From contig NC_023003.1 of assembly GCF_000513475.1 (NCBI RefSeq), forward strand, positions 124,001 through 188,000: 64,000 nt of DNA. The letters run 5' to 3'. How positions within the stretch are numbered: position 1 is the stretch's first letter; each line of letters begins with the position of its first letter. The notes beneath the pieces were generated by a model that ran no database searches, had not been told where the DNA came from, and saw only the letters and a list, made by a program, of their open reading frames with translations. Source of the stretch: Candidatus Babela massiliensis (GTDB lineage Bacteria > Babelota > Babeliae > Babelales > Babelaceae). Below are positions 52,728 through 61,305 of this stretch, piece by piece. The position numbers and the translations under genes are program-made.

Positions 52728-55538
52728 TTACTTTAAATCAAGGGTTTTACGACCAATTACATAAGATTGGTCTTCATTACCATGAGAAAGAAAATGTAGT
52801 TCATTAGTACTCTCTGGCTTTGTTTTTATTATTCTATCTTGTGGAATATTAACGCTTAAAGAATTTGAATTCTCGTTTATATTCTCCTGATTGCTTTTAA
52901 TATTTTGTATATGCTGACCATTTAAAAATACTTCAATGTGTCTTTTATCAATATTTCTTTTATTTTCTTCTTGAGATATAGTAATGTTAACAATATTTGA
53001 ATAAATATTTGTTTGATTAGTTTTATTTTTACCAATTGCTTGAATTTTATATACTCCAGGTAAAAAGTCTGAAATTTTCACCTGCCATTTACCTCTTGAA
53101 TTTACTATAACATTATCTATATTTTTATCATTAATTTTTAAGGTTAAAGTGCTATTTGCTCTAGCAATACCACTTATTATAAGACTATCTTGATTAGCAT
53201 GTAAATTATTTTCAGGTTCAATAATCTCTGGAGCTATAGCACTTGAAGTATCTAGTACAAAATTTATATTTTTTGATATACCGTCATCCAGCGAATCATT
53301 AACTCTAAAGTTATGATTACCGTCAGATAAATCACTTAAATTATATTCCCAAACTCCTCTATCTGATATCTCGATAGTACCTAAAGGTCTATCATCAAGA
53401 AATATAGCTATTGAACTATCAGGTTGTCCTCGACCTGTAATTAATATATTATTATTAAATAAAGTAGAATTATTCTCAGGCGATATTATTTCAAGCTCAA
53501 ACCTTCCTATATCTTGCTCTTGATTTGCAGAATAAAGATAAAGAATATTTGAAGTAAACTTAAGTTTACTAATCGGATCTATAGAAAAAGCATATATAGC
53601 ATTTCTGTTTTGAGATAAATTATTTAACCGTACAGACCAATTACCTAAATAATCTGCAGTAACATTAGTATGCATATCATCATTTACAACGATATTAATA
53701 ATACTTTTAGGATGAGCAGTTCCCTCAACTACCGCTTCTGGGGTTTCAAGCAAAGCATAAGGATCGGGACTTAAAATTACCGGGCTTCTAAACCCAATAA
53801 ATGAAGAAGATATTTGAGCTATTTCATCAGGCGTCATATCAATACGTCCAAGTTGAGGAATCTCAGGCACAGTTGAGCCTTGAAATATACTTGCTTGAGC
53901 AACAATACCATTATTTATATCGGTAATTACTACTCCTGGTTGAGCCCCAGCTGGATTAAAATTTGTTGTATCTAAAACTCCATCTGTATTATACCGAGCT
54001 ATTGCAAAATTATTGTAAAAAGAATCATTTAAAGCGCCTCCGCCAACTACAATATTGGCGTCTTGATCTAATACTATAGAATTAGCTCTTGCATCACTTT
54101 GAAATCCTGATGAATTAGAACCATTCTCTATATTAGTTATAACATACCCAGTAGGAGCATTAAAAGTTAAATCTAAAGAGCCATCTTGATTATATCTCAG
54201 TGTAAGAAAAGCTGCTGCTTCAGTTTCTATAATCGCACTTTGAACTTCTAGAGCAGTAAGAAGTGAAACTGTCGTTAAAGTATACCCACTAACCACAGTT
54301 TTAATATTACTAGAATCAGAAGTATCCAATACAAGATCAGTAGCAAATCCTGAGACATTAAGTCCTGCAGTTGTTTCAATTGTAGTTAATACTATGCCAG
54401 GTGTAAAAGGATTTATGGTTCCACCAGGATTAAAAGTAGAATCTAAAGTGCCATCATCATTATATCTAACAACAATAACATCATTTGTATCAACATTATT
54501 ATCTCTTATAGATGCAGTGCCTACAACTATAATTTTTTCAACAGCGTCTATCGTTTCGGTTTTTATAGCAGAACCTGTTATATATGCAGAATAATCATCA
54601 CTTAAGGTAGTAATAACAGCTCCAGGAAATCCCGAATTAAGACCCGTAGGGTTAAAAGTGGTATCTATGCTACCATCACTATTATATCTAATAACTAATA
54701 TTTCTACTTCTGTATTAATATCTGCATAACCACCAATTAATATTCTATTGTGGCTATCTAGAGTAACTGAATTAGCTATATTAAGTAACCCACTAAAAGT
54801 TTCATTGGGATTAGCTGTAGCATTAGTAACTACAACACCTGCTTGACCTGAATTAAGGCCGGTAGGATTAAAAGTAGAATCAAGTATGCCGCTTTCTAAA
54901 TATTTTACTATAGCAACTTCAGTACTAGCATTATTTGTATTATAGGTATAACCCGCCACTATTATATTATCATTTGCATCTAGCACTAATGATGTAGCGA
55001 TATCACTTGAAGCAATGTTAGTCAAAGCAATTCCCGGCACACCCGAAATTAGGCCAGTTGGATTAAAAGTAGCATCTAAAGATCCATCTTCATTATAACG
55101 CGCTACTGCAAAATAATTCATAGTAGAACTTCCTGTAGTAGTTATCAAAGATTCTATTTGTTCTAAATAACCAGCTGCCACAATTCTATTTTGACTATCT
55201 ATTGCAATACCATTAATTATACTATTACTTTGATCAATATTATTTGCTTGATTAGTACCTACTGATATAGCTGTAGTAACTATTCCAGGTTGGCCCCCTG
55301 TAGGATTAAATGTCATATCTAAAGTCCCATCGGCATTATATCTTGCTATTGCAAAATTAACGTTACTACCAAAGTTAGAACTATCAGCAGCATTATAAAA
55401 TCCACCTGCCACTATCTTATTATTTTGATCTACGGTGATAGAATTTATATAGCAGTTATTTGAATTTAACGATAAATTTATACCAAAAACTAAAAATACC
55501 ACAATGAATTTAGAAATCAAATTGTAAATCATTATCAT
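52728..55538 (-). CDS. large secreted delta-60-repeat and Ig-like-domain protein
   Basis: 936 aa. Signal peptide, then about nine ~60-residue repeats of the delta-60 type, each with x-I-V-x-G-x...A-I-A-R-Y-N-x-D-G-x-L-D-x-T-F-N-P-x-G, predicted to form a beta-propeller-like structure. From about 590 onward are at least three Ig-like modules (S-P-D-P-Y-A-L-L-E, S-P-E-N-N-S-T-L-F, E-P-E-N-N-L-H-A), and a low-complexity C-terminus without a sorting signal that I recognise. A cell-surface or secreted adhesin-like role is likely. Monocistronic. Confidence 0.85.
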   Translation of the reverse strand: MIMIYNLISKFIVVFLVFGINLSLNSNNCYINSITVDQNNKIVAGGFYNAADSSNFGSNVNFAIARYNADGTLDMTFNPTGGQPGIVTTAISVGTNQANNIDQSNSIINGIAIDSQNRIVAAGYLEQIESLITTTGSSTMNYFAVARYNEDGSLDATFNPTGLISGVPGIALTNIASSDIATSLVLDANDNIIVAGYTYNTNNASTEVAIVKYLESGILDSTFNPTGLNSGQAGVVVTNATANPNETFSGLLNIANSVTLDSHNRILIGGYADINTEVEILVIRYNSDGSIDTTFNPTGLNSGFPGAVITTLSDDYSAYITGSAIKTETIDAVEKIIVVGTASIRDNNVDTNDVIVVRYNDDGTLDSTFNPGGTINPFTPGIVLTTIETTAGLNVSGFATDLVLDTSDSSNIKTVVSGYTLTTVSLLTALEVQSAIIETEAAAFLTLRYNQDGSLDLTFNAPTGYVITNIENGSNSSGFQSDARANSIVLDQDANIVVGGGALNDSFYNNFAIARYNTDGVLDTTNFNPAGAQPGVVITDINNGIVAQASIFQGSTVPEIPQLGRIDMTPDEIAQISSSFIGFRSPVILSPDPYALLETPEAVVEGTAHPKSIINIVVNDDMHTNVTADYLGNWSVRLNNLSQNRNAIYAFSIDPISKLKFTSNILYLYSANQEQDIGRFELEIISPENNSTLFNNNILITGRGQPDSSIAIFLDDRPLGTIEISDRGVWEYNLSDLSDGNHNFRVNDSLDDGISKNINFVLDTSSAIAPEIIEPENNLHANQDSLIISGIARANSTLTLKINDKNIDNVIVNSRGKWQVKISDFLPGVYKIQAIGKNKTNQTNIYSNIVNITISQEENKRNIDKRHIEVFLNGQHIQNIKSNQENINENSNSLSVNIPQDRIIKTKPESTNELHFLSHGNEDQSYVIGRKTLDLK

Positions 55539-55676
55539 TTCCCATTTAATTCTTATAAAATGGCTTCTTTATTTACAATATTAAGTATAAATAATTTACA
55601 TTGTAAAAAGCGATAATTTTACTAATTAATTTTATAATTGAAATATATTTATCTATTGATATTTAAAAAAATAAAG

Positions 55677-55694
55677 GCTTGGTTTCATCCAAGC
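55677..55694 (-). terminator. hairpin terminator
   Basis: GCTTGG (55677-55682) pairs with CCAAGC (55689-55694); the minus-strand tail is CUUUAUUUUUUU. It follows the 209-aa secreted protein gene. Confidence 0.75.
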
Positions 55695-55723
55695 TCTTTT
55701 ATTTAATAACTATGATAAAGGTT

Positions 55724-56353
55724 TTACATTGATACTATTGCTATTGGCAAAACACTATCTTCTTCACAACCAACACTTATAACTAAATTCTGGTTAATAT
55801 AATTTTTATATTTATTTTTTAAATCTTCAAATAAATTAAATACCTGAGCAATTATATCAACTCCCTCTTCAAAACAGGACTGTAAATCTAAGTAAAATTC
55901 TTTAAATGCAACTCTTTCTTCTTCAGAATCAAAATTTTGGCAAAAATCTTGAATATTAAAAGATCTTAAACATCTTTTACTTTCTAAAGTATCACCATAA
56001 AAAGAAATAGAAACCTTTAGATTATCTATATTAACCAGGTCTTTATATCTATTTAATATAATTTTATGTTTTTGCATAACTTCAACTAATTTAATTAATA
56101 TATCTTGAGACTTAATATTAAGCACTTGTATCAATTCTACAAAATCATTTCTTTCTTTTTCACTTAAAGAATCATAAAACTCTCTAACCTCAGAATCTTC
56201 TAAAGCTTTTTCTAAGCTAAAAATATTATCCTCATTAGCATTAAACTCTACTTCTACTAGTTCTTCATTATCTTTATCACAGTTTTGACTAGCAATAATA
56301 TTTAATGATAAAGTAAAAAATAAAAAATAAATAAACAAATTTTTACATAACAT
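55724..56353 (-). CDS. secreted acidic helical protein
   Basis: 209 aa. Signal peptide ends N-I-I-A-S-Q-N. The mature protein is acidic (many Glu/Asp), helical, and has six Cys. It lacks the Met at the signal junction that marks the ankyrin group. Internal similarity: L-S-E-K-E-R-N-D-F-V-E and S-E-E-E-R-V-A-F-K-E may mark two related halves. Family unknown. Confidence 0.75.
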   Translation of the reverse strand: MLCKNLFIYFLFFTLSLNIIASQNCDKDNEELVEVEFNANEDNIFSLEKALEDSEVREFYDSLSEKERNDFVELIQVLNIKSQDILIKLVEVMQKHKIILNRYKDLVNIDNLKVSISFYGDTLESKRCLRSFNIQDFCQNFDSEEERVAFKEFYLDLQSCFEEGVDIIAQVFNLFEDLKNKYKNYINQNLVISVGCEEDSVLPIAIVSM

Positions 56354-56574
56354 TTCTTTAACTCCTTAGCATAAACATAAATGCAGTTAAATTATCATTA
56401 AAAATTAGAGAAGTCAAAACATCCTTAATAAAATTAAATCTAGTAAACGAATATTCTTATTATAACCATTTTTTTAATTTTTATAAATATGTTATAATAT
56501 AGCTATAAAATAAAATAATATTACAGTTATAAAGAAATAATAAGATATATTTAGACAAATCAAGGAAGATATAA

Positions 56575-57579
56575 ATGAATAGATATAAAATTTTAAGTAT
56601 TATTCTATCATTATGGTGTTTCACCACAATGGCTATGGAAAAAAAAGAAGAACCAAATTTAAAAGAAAAAACCGGATTAAATATTGCTAAAGATCTTATA
56701 AAAGTTTACGATAGTGAACTATTAGAAACTAAATCAAGCACCAAGGCTTTCAATAAAATTGAGCAATATCTTGTAAATAAAAACTTACCTAAAGATCTTA
56801 TTGAGTATATTTATTGCTTAATAAGTATCAACTTAAATAGAAATGATATTTTTTTCAAAGAAATATTCAAAAAGTATGCAGAATCACAAAACCTAGATTT
56901 GTTCTATAATTTATGTCCTCAGGCGCAATATATAATAGTTGTTAGGCTCTTAAATACTATGATACACTATGCACAACAGACTGCAACAGAACAAAAGCAT
57001 ATTTCAAGAGAAATAGAGCAACTTATTAGAGACATAATAAAATTAAACTCAAATAGAAACTTTGCAAACAAGCTATACGCTAAATTACTAAGTATTTACA
57101 AAAATTTATCTAAAGTTACAAATATAGATCCTAAAATTCTGACTTATTCATTAGTAATGAAAGATAAAATCTACTCATTAATAAGAGAATTAGAAAATAA
57201 TTTACAAGATTATTTTAAAGATATAGATATTAATAAAGAGATGTTAAACTTTGAAAAAGAACTAATGAATATTGCTCAAGAAATAAACAAGCAAGCACGA
57301 AAAGCACTTGAAGAAGTACAACAAGAAGATATTATAAGTCAAATAATAGCTTATGAAGATAAAATGCTTGAATTGCTTCAAAATAAAAATAATGAAGAAG
57401 AATCTTATATTAAAAATGTAATTTTAAATTATTATAATAAATTTGGATCTATTTTTATATATAAGGCTTTTGATAAATTAAAAGAAGAATTAAATAAAAA
57501 TTACGATCTAGATCATAAGTTAAGAGTTTACTTTACAAATCAAGTAGAAGAAATAATCAAAAGTATTATAGAAGCATAA
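56575..57579 (+). CDS. secreted helical protein with the Met-junction signal
   Basis: 334 aa after AAGGA. Signal-type N-terminus ends T-T-M-A-M (residue 21). The rest is helical, Lys/Glu/Leu/Ile-rich, with no recognised repeats or enzyme motif. It carries the same signal-Met junction as the ankyrin group. A perfect palindromic terminator follows. Confidence 0.75.
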   Translation: MNRYKILSIILSLWCFTTMAMEKKEEPNLKEKTGLNIAKDLIKVYDSELLETKSSTKAFNKIEQYLVNKNLPKDLIEYIYCLISINLNRNDIFFKEIFKKYAESQNLDLFYNLCPQAQYIIVVRLLNTMIHYAQQTATEQKHISREIEQLIRDIIKLNSNRNFANKLYAKLLSIYKNLSKVTNIDPKILTYSLVMKDKIYSLIRELENNLQDYFKDIDINKEMLNFEKELMNIAQEINKQARKALEEVQQEDIISQIIAYEDKMLELLQNKNNEEESYIKNVILNYYNKFGSIFIYKAFDKLKEELNKNYDLDHKLRVYFTNQVEEIIKSIIEA

Positions 57580-57584
57580 CTGCT

Positions 57585-57620
57585 AAATAAGAAAGAGATG
57601 GTACCATCTCTTTCTTATTT
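57585..57620. terminator. bidirectional terminator, perfect 36-nt palindrome
   Basis: 57585-57620 reads the same on both strands (centre GGTACC), between two convergent genes, with A/T-rich outer arms. Confidence 0.85.
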
Positions 57621-57640
57621 ATAAAAAATTTATTTATCTA

Positions 57641-58348
57641 TCAAACTCGATTAGAGATTCCCCAATCCGCTAAATTTGGATAAATTTCAGTTAATAACTT
57701 CATCCATAATCTACGCCGACTTACATACATAAGAAAATTATAACCTTTTTTATTCGCTATCTTAACTCCATCAGCTCCTGATAAAACTAATCTAATTCCT
57801 TCTTTATAAGTTTCAATATCTTTATCTTCTTCTAACTTTTCTAATATTATAGCTAACTTCGAATCAAGCTCATATGTAGTTAAATCTTTATAATTTGATT
57901 TAATCTCTTCTCTTAAATAGTTAAATCTTTCCTTTTTTAACTGAGATTTTATAGCTTCCAAATCCAGGGCATACTCTTGAAGCACATTCCTAAACTTCTT
58001 ACATACAAGACGTAAATTAATCATTTTATTACTAAGGTCTTGATCAACTTTATACTTGTATATAAATCTATGCTCATAATTCAAATTTCTTACAAGCTGT
58101 CCTTCATAAAGAGCAAATATATCATTATAGCTATTAATATAAGATCTTATTAATTCAATAAAAAATAACTTTATTATCTCTTTATCCATTTTTTCAATTT
58201 CAGAAACTTGATCAATAGGTTCATTTATTCTATCATCATATGATTCATTTCCTTGATGGATCTCAGCCTTAGATTTACCTATCATAGGATAAACTGCTGT
58301 AAATATATTGATTAAAATTAAAAAACCTAATATCACTTTATATTTCAT
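57641..58348 (-). CDS. secreted F-box-like protein with a single ankyrin-like remnant
   Basis: About 235 aa; ATG at 58348 has AAGGA 6 nt upstream; the earlier one at 58375 is rejected. Signal ends A-V-Y-P-M. F-box-like part split by a long insert: I-I-K-L-F-F-I-E-L-I near 55 and L-R-L-V-C-K-K-F-R-N-V-L near 115. The end (R-L-V-L-S-G-A-D-G-V, G-Y-N-F-L-M-Y-V-S) looks like one and a half ankyrin repeats. It may be a shortened member of the F-box/ankyrin family. Confidence 0.75.
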   Translation of the reverse strand: MKYKVILGFLILINIFTAVYPMIGKSKAEIHQGNESYDDRINEPIDQVSEIEKMDKEIIKLFFIELIRSYINSYNDIFALYEGQLVRNLNYEHRFIYKYKVDQDLSNKMINLRLVCKKFRNVLQEYALDLEAIKSQLKKERFNYLREEIKSNYKDLTTYELDSKLAIILEKLEEDKDIETYKEGIRLVLSGADGVKIANKKGYNFLMYVSRRRLWMKLLTEIYPNLADWGISNRV

Positions 58349-58675
58349 AATATTCCTTAAATTTATAAACTTCAAAAGATATAATATATCATAACAAATA
58401 TCTATAAATTATTTAATATAATTATTATCTTACCTATTTTATTGTATTATCTCATATTTTTATTATACAAATATAAATAAAAAAATCAACTTTATTTAAA
58501 ATAATAAAGTAAAACTACCCATTAAATCAATTAATTTAACTCAAAATCTAATTGATTCTATAACTCTTTGAATTATATTCCATAAGTAACCTAAATAACA
58601 AAAAGTAAGGGAAAGAATTTACATATCTTTCCCCTTATACAATCGTACTATCTCTTAATCTTTAACTTTTAAATT
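58349..58675. other. intergenic region
   Basis: About 325 AT-rich nt between two minus-strand genes. It contains the terminator at 58607-58636 and otherwise nothing I recognise. Confidence 0.5.
58607..58636 (-). terminator. hairpin terminator after the sphingomyelinase-like gene
   Basis: Arms AAGGGAAAGA and TCTTTCCCCTT with one bulge; followed on the minus strand by CUUUUUGUUAUUU. Confidence 0.75.
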
Positions 58676-59686
58676 TCACTTTGAAGATTTACAGGAAAAT
58701 TCAATAGTTCCCAGAACACCAAGGTGATCGGTCATTGTAGAAGTAAAGGTATCAATAATATCTGATTTTGCACTACTTATTGCAGATGGATTTAAAAGCC
58801 ATACATAATCAAGTCGATCAGTTTCAGTTTCTGCTACCTTGTCCCCTTTCCAACTACTACTTTTTATTTTTTTTGAGCCATTTATATAGGTATCAAGAGC
58901 ACCAGGAAATGTCTTAAGAAGTTCTTCATAATTCACTGTATCACGTAAACGACTTATATTAAAATCTCCTGCAAAAACTATTGGAGCATTTTTATCCTTT
59001 ACAAATGAATAGATCTCTTTCTTTGCCTGATGAAGTTCCATATTAACAATGTCATCTGATGAAAGTTTATCAGGATCCTTTCCTTCACAACTTCTAGGAT
59101 CGACTAATTTTAATTTTGCAAGCCAATTTTTTGCATTGGAAGCTAATTTTATATACCAGTCTTTTGATACTCCCGCTTGAAAATGGGCAGTAAACATATA
59201 AAAAGGACAACCATTAACCGATATTTCAGCACCCATAATACCTTTTCTTGCAAGTGCTTCTATCCCTGCCCAACAGCTAAAATCCTTCTGGAATTTTCTA
59301 ATAATAGGATATTTACTTAATATAGCTAATCCTGAATCAACTCCACCACCAAAATAGGCATTTTGTCGTGTATCAAAAAATGCATGAGGATAAATATCTT
59401 TTACTTCCTTATAAAGCAGGTTACGTAATGCCTTTGAATCAAACGCTTCTTGAAATACAATAATATCTGGCTTTTCAGACATATCTTTAATTGTTTTTCC
59501 CATCAATGTAGCTCGAGAATTATTATTCCTCATGTTAACATCAATTTGTCCAAAAAAAACAGTTAGTAATGCTGTATTAAGAGTAAGAACTTTTACAGTA
59601 TTTTTTTGCTCTATTGCTCCAAATGATTGACCGTTCCACATGATAATACTTATACAAACCAAAGATAATAATTTCCTTTTATACAT
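58676..59686 (-). CDS. secreted sphingomyelinase-like phosphodiesterase (EEP fold)
   Basis: 336 aa. Signal peptide cut near S-F-G-A. The Mg-dependent EEP catalytic set is complete: L-N-T (35-37), Q-E-A-F-D near 80, T-A-H-F-Q-A-G near 167, G-D-F-N near 242, D-R-L-D-Y-V-W near 290 and the final T-D-H-L-G-V with the catalytic His near 321. This matches bacterial neutral sphingomyelinase C, which cleaves host sphingomyelin to ceramide; other EEP phosphodiesterases remain possible. The gene looks less AT-rich than its surroundings and may have been acquired. Four Cys, exported. Confidence 0.85.
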   Translation of the reverse strand: MYKRKLLSLVCISIIMWNGQSFGAIEQKNTVKVLTLNTALLTVFFGQIDVNMRNNNSRATLMGKTIKDMSEKPDIIVFQEAFDSKALRNLLYKEVKDIYPHAFFDTRQNAYFGGGVDSGLAILSKYPIIRKFQKDFSCWAGIEALARKGIMGAEISVNGCPFYMFTAHFQAGVSKDWYIKLASNAKNWLAKLKLVDPRSCEGKDPDKLSSDDIVNMELHQAKKEIYSFVKDKNAPIVFAGDFNISRLRDTVNYEELLKTFPGALDTYINGSKKIKSSSWKGDKVAETETDRLDYVWLLNPSAISSAKSDIIDTFTSTMTDHLGVLGTIEFSCKSSK

Positions 59687-59861
59687 AATGAATTCCTTTA
59701 TTTTTTATTAAATAATGGTAATTTTTGCCAAATCTTAACAATATAATCATAACACATCGAATATTCAAATTGAAATACTTTCTTAAGTAATAATTTATAT
59801 CAATACTTTCATAACAAATAGCAAGAATGGCTAAAATAAGAAAATAAAGTTAATAAGTAAT

Positions 59862-59891
59862 AAAAAAAGACCTAGTTTAAGCCTAGGTCTT
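59862..59891 (-). terminator. intrinsic terminator on the minus strand
   Basis: AAGACCTAG (59867-59875) pairs with CTAGGTCTT (59883-59891); on the minus strand seven U follow. No annotated gene precedes it on that strand, only the open frame at 59913-60146. Confidence 0.75.
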
Positions 59892-59912
59892 ACAAAATTA
59901 TATAATAATAAA

Positions 59913-60146
59913 TTATCTACAAAATAAAAATTTAACCCTGGCAAGTTCCATTTCGCAACAGTTATACGAAGATTCTGTTAAAACTTTAATAGTTACTTTA
60001 TTTTTTAATTCCGAAAATTTATTCACCAAATTCTTATGTTTATTGTATAGCTCAAACAATCTATTTAAACTATTTTGGGAATTGATTAATAAATTTTCAA
60101 ATTTAAAATTTATATCCTTGTTTTTTCTCCTGTTTTGTCGAAAATC
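59913..60146 (-). pseudogene. open frame without a normal start codon, possible decayed or non-AUG gene
   Basis: About 77 codons with protein-like composition (N-R-L-F-E-L-Y-N-K-H-K-N-L-V-N-K-F) and two adjacent Cys, closed by a stop 21 nt before a good minus-strand terminator. An AGGAG (near 60127-60131) is present, but the next codons include only ATA, no ATG/GTG/TTG at a fitting distance. Could be a truncated gene that lost its start. Weak case. Confidence 0.35.
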
Positions 60147-60258
60147 TCAGAAGAATTTTACATGGAGATTTTTTTATTTCAATTTTTTTAGGTCACAACT
60201 TGAGTTATTTAATAATTCATATCCACATTAAATTAAAATAAATATTGAAAATATAAAA

Positions 60259-60300
60259 ATATTTATAATATAATATATTTATAATATAATATATTTATAA
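60259..60300 (+). repeat. 16-bp tandem repeat, 2.6 copies, carrying TATAAT boxes
   Basis: Copies at 60259-60274 and 60275-60290, partial copy 60291-60300. Each full unit contains two overlapping TATAAT hexamers, giving four in total, just ahead of the AAAGGAG of the next gene. Confidence 0.85.
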
Positions 60301-60313
60301 AAAGGAGAAGATC

Positions 60314-60790
60314 ATGAAGACACTCAAATATTTATTAAGCTTAGCTCTAATTGTAGCAGTTTCTCAAGCACAAGGACAAGAAAATGATTTACTACTAGAG
60401 GGTAATTATACTTTTAAAGAAGAAGGTAACAAAGCTACTATAACTAAAACTCTGCCAAATGGTGGCTTTGAGCGTGCCAGAGGTGATGTAATCGATATTA
60501 AAAATAACAAAGTAGGCATAGAAGAAAATGACGTTTGTGCAGTAGTTACACCTGCAAAGAGTTCTTCATTAAAAGGTGACGTAATCTTATGTAAATCAGG
60601 AAAAGTTATTAAAATTGTATGCAAAAAAGAAGGCTCCAGTACAGGTACTCCGCCATGGTTAGATAAAGATAAACAAAACTACATTGGTAGTAGAACAAAA
60701 GAGTCTACATCTGGATTGGTAGGATCAAAAAGACGAGAATCTTACTATATGGATGCTTCTGATGCTAGGGGAGAATGTTTAGGAAAATAA
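60314..60790 (+). CDS. small secreted protein of unknown function
   Basis: 158 aa after AAAGGAG. Signal peptide cut near S-Q-A-Q-G. Mature part is rich in short strands and Gly/Lys, with four Cys (V-C-A-V, L-C-K-S, V-C-K-K, E-C-L-G-K) that could make two disulfides. No family recognised. Its expression may vary through the promoter repeat upstream. Confidence 0.8.
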   Translation: MKTLKYLLSLALIVAVSQAQGQENDLLLEGNYTFKEEGNKATITKTLPNGGFERARGDVIDIKNNKVGIEENDVCAVVTPAKSSSLKGDVILCKSGKVIKIVCKKEGSSTGTPPWLDKDKQNYIGSRTKESTSGLVGSKRRESYYMDASDARGECLGK

Positions 60791-60879
60791 GCTTTTTATT
60801 CTTAGACTTAGAGATAAAATTTTAAGTATCTATACTTAAACTTAGACATAATAGATATAGGTCTTAAAATAATAAAAAT

Positions 60880-60940
60880 GAGAGCCGGATAATATTAATA
60901 TAATTCTTAAATATTTAAGAATAAAATTATTTAGGCTCTC
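60880..60940 (-). terminator. hairpin terminator of rplU
   Basis: Outer stem GAGAGCC (60880-60886) with GGCTCTC (60934-60940) and inner stem around 60903-60922; on the minus strand followed by AUUUUUAUUAUUUU. Confidence 0.7.
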
Positions 60941-60966
60941 TAAATAGAAATATTATAGAAAATAAA

Positions 60967-61305
60967 TTATATAGATTGTACTCTAATAATTGTCATAAGC
61001 TGTCTATGACCAGTCTTTTTTCTATATTTTTTACGTCTTTTAAATTTAAATACTACAATTTTAGGACCTTTGTCATGTTTAACTACAATAGCTTTTATGG
61101 TTGATTGTAAATAAGGTTGTCCTATCTCTACTTTGTTATCAACTTTTCTTAAAAGAACTGTATCAAAAGTTACGATCTCACCTTGCTGAGCATTTAATTT
61201 TTCAATAGCTATAGTTTTACCTTCAAGCGCTTGATATTGTTTTCCACCAGTTTTAAATATCGCATAATGATCAAACTGAGGCATAGTACTTATATTTTTT
61301 GCCAT
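60967..61305 (-). CDS. rplU: 50S ribosomal protein L21
   Basis: 112 aa. Y-A-I-F-K-T-G-G-K-Q-Y-Q near residue 13 and the basic F-K-F-K-R-R-K-K-Y-R-K-K-T-G-H-R-Q near 85 are diagnostic. Good AAGGTG before the ATG. It is followed by a terminator, so the usual partner rpmA (L27) is not in the same unit. Confidence 0.97.
   Translation of the reverse strand: MAKNISTMPQFDHYAIFKTGGKQYQALEGKTIAIEKLNAQQGEIVTFDTVLLRKVDNKVEIGQPYLQSTIKAIVVKHDKGPKIVVFKFKRRKKYRKKTGHRQLMTIIRVQSI

Larger units (their letters stand above)
59687..60313. other. intergenic region with possible gene remnant and promoter repeats
   Basis: About 630 nt. It contains the minus-strand terminator (59862-59891), a minus-strand open frame without start codon (59913-60146), a hairpin AAAATCTC/GAGATTTT (60141-60178) with T-run on the plus strand, and the 16-bp tandem repeat at 60259-60300. 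Confidence 0.5.

Noticed and set aside
60043-60231. Plus-strand 62-codon Phe/Leu/Asn-rich frame
   Set aside because: Shadow of the minus-strand frame at 59913-60146; no ribosome site.
60800-60850. Repeated CTTAGAC and a TTTAAGTA/TACTTAAA hairpin after the small secreted gene
   Set aside because: No T-run and short arms; could be a weak terminator but not supportable.
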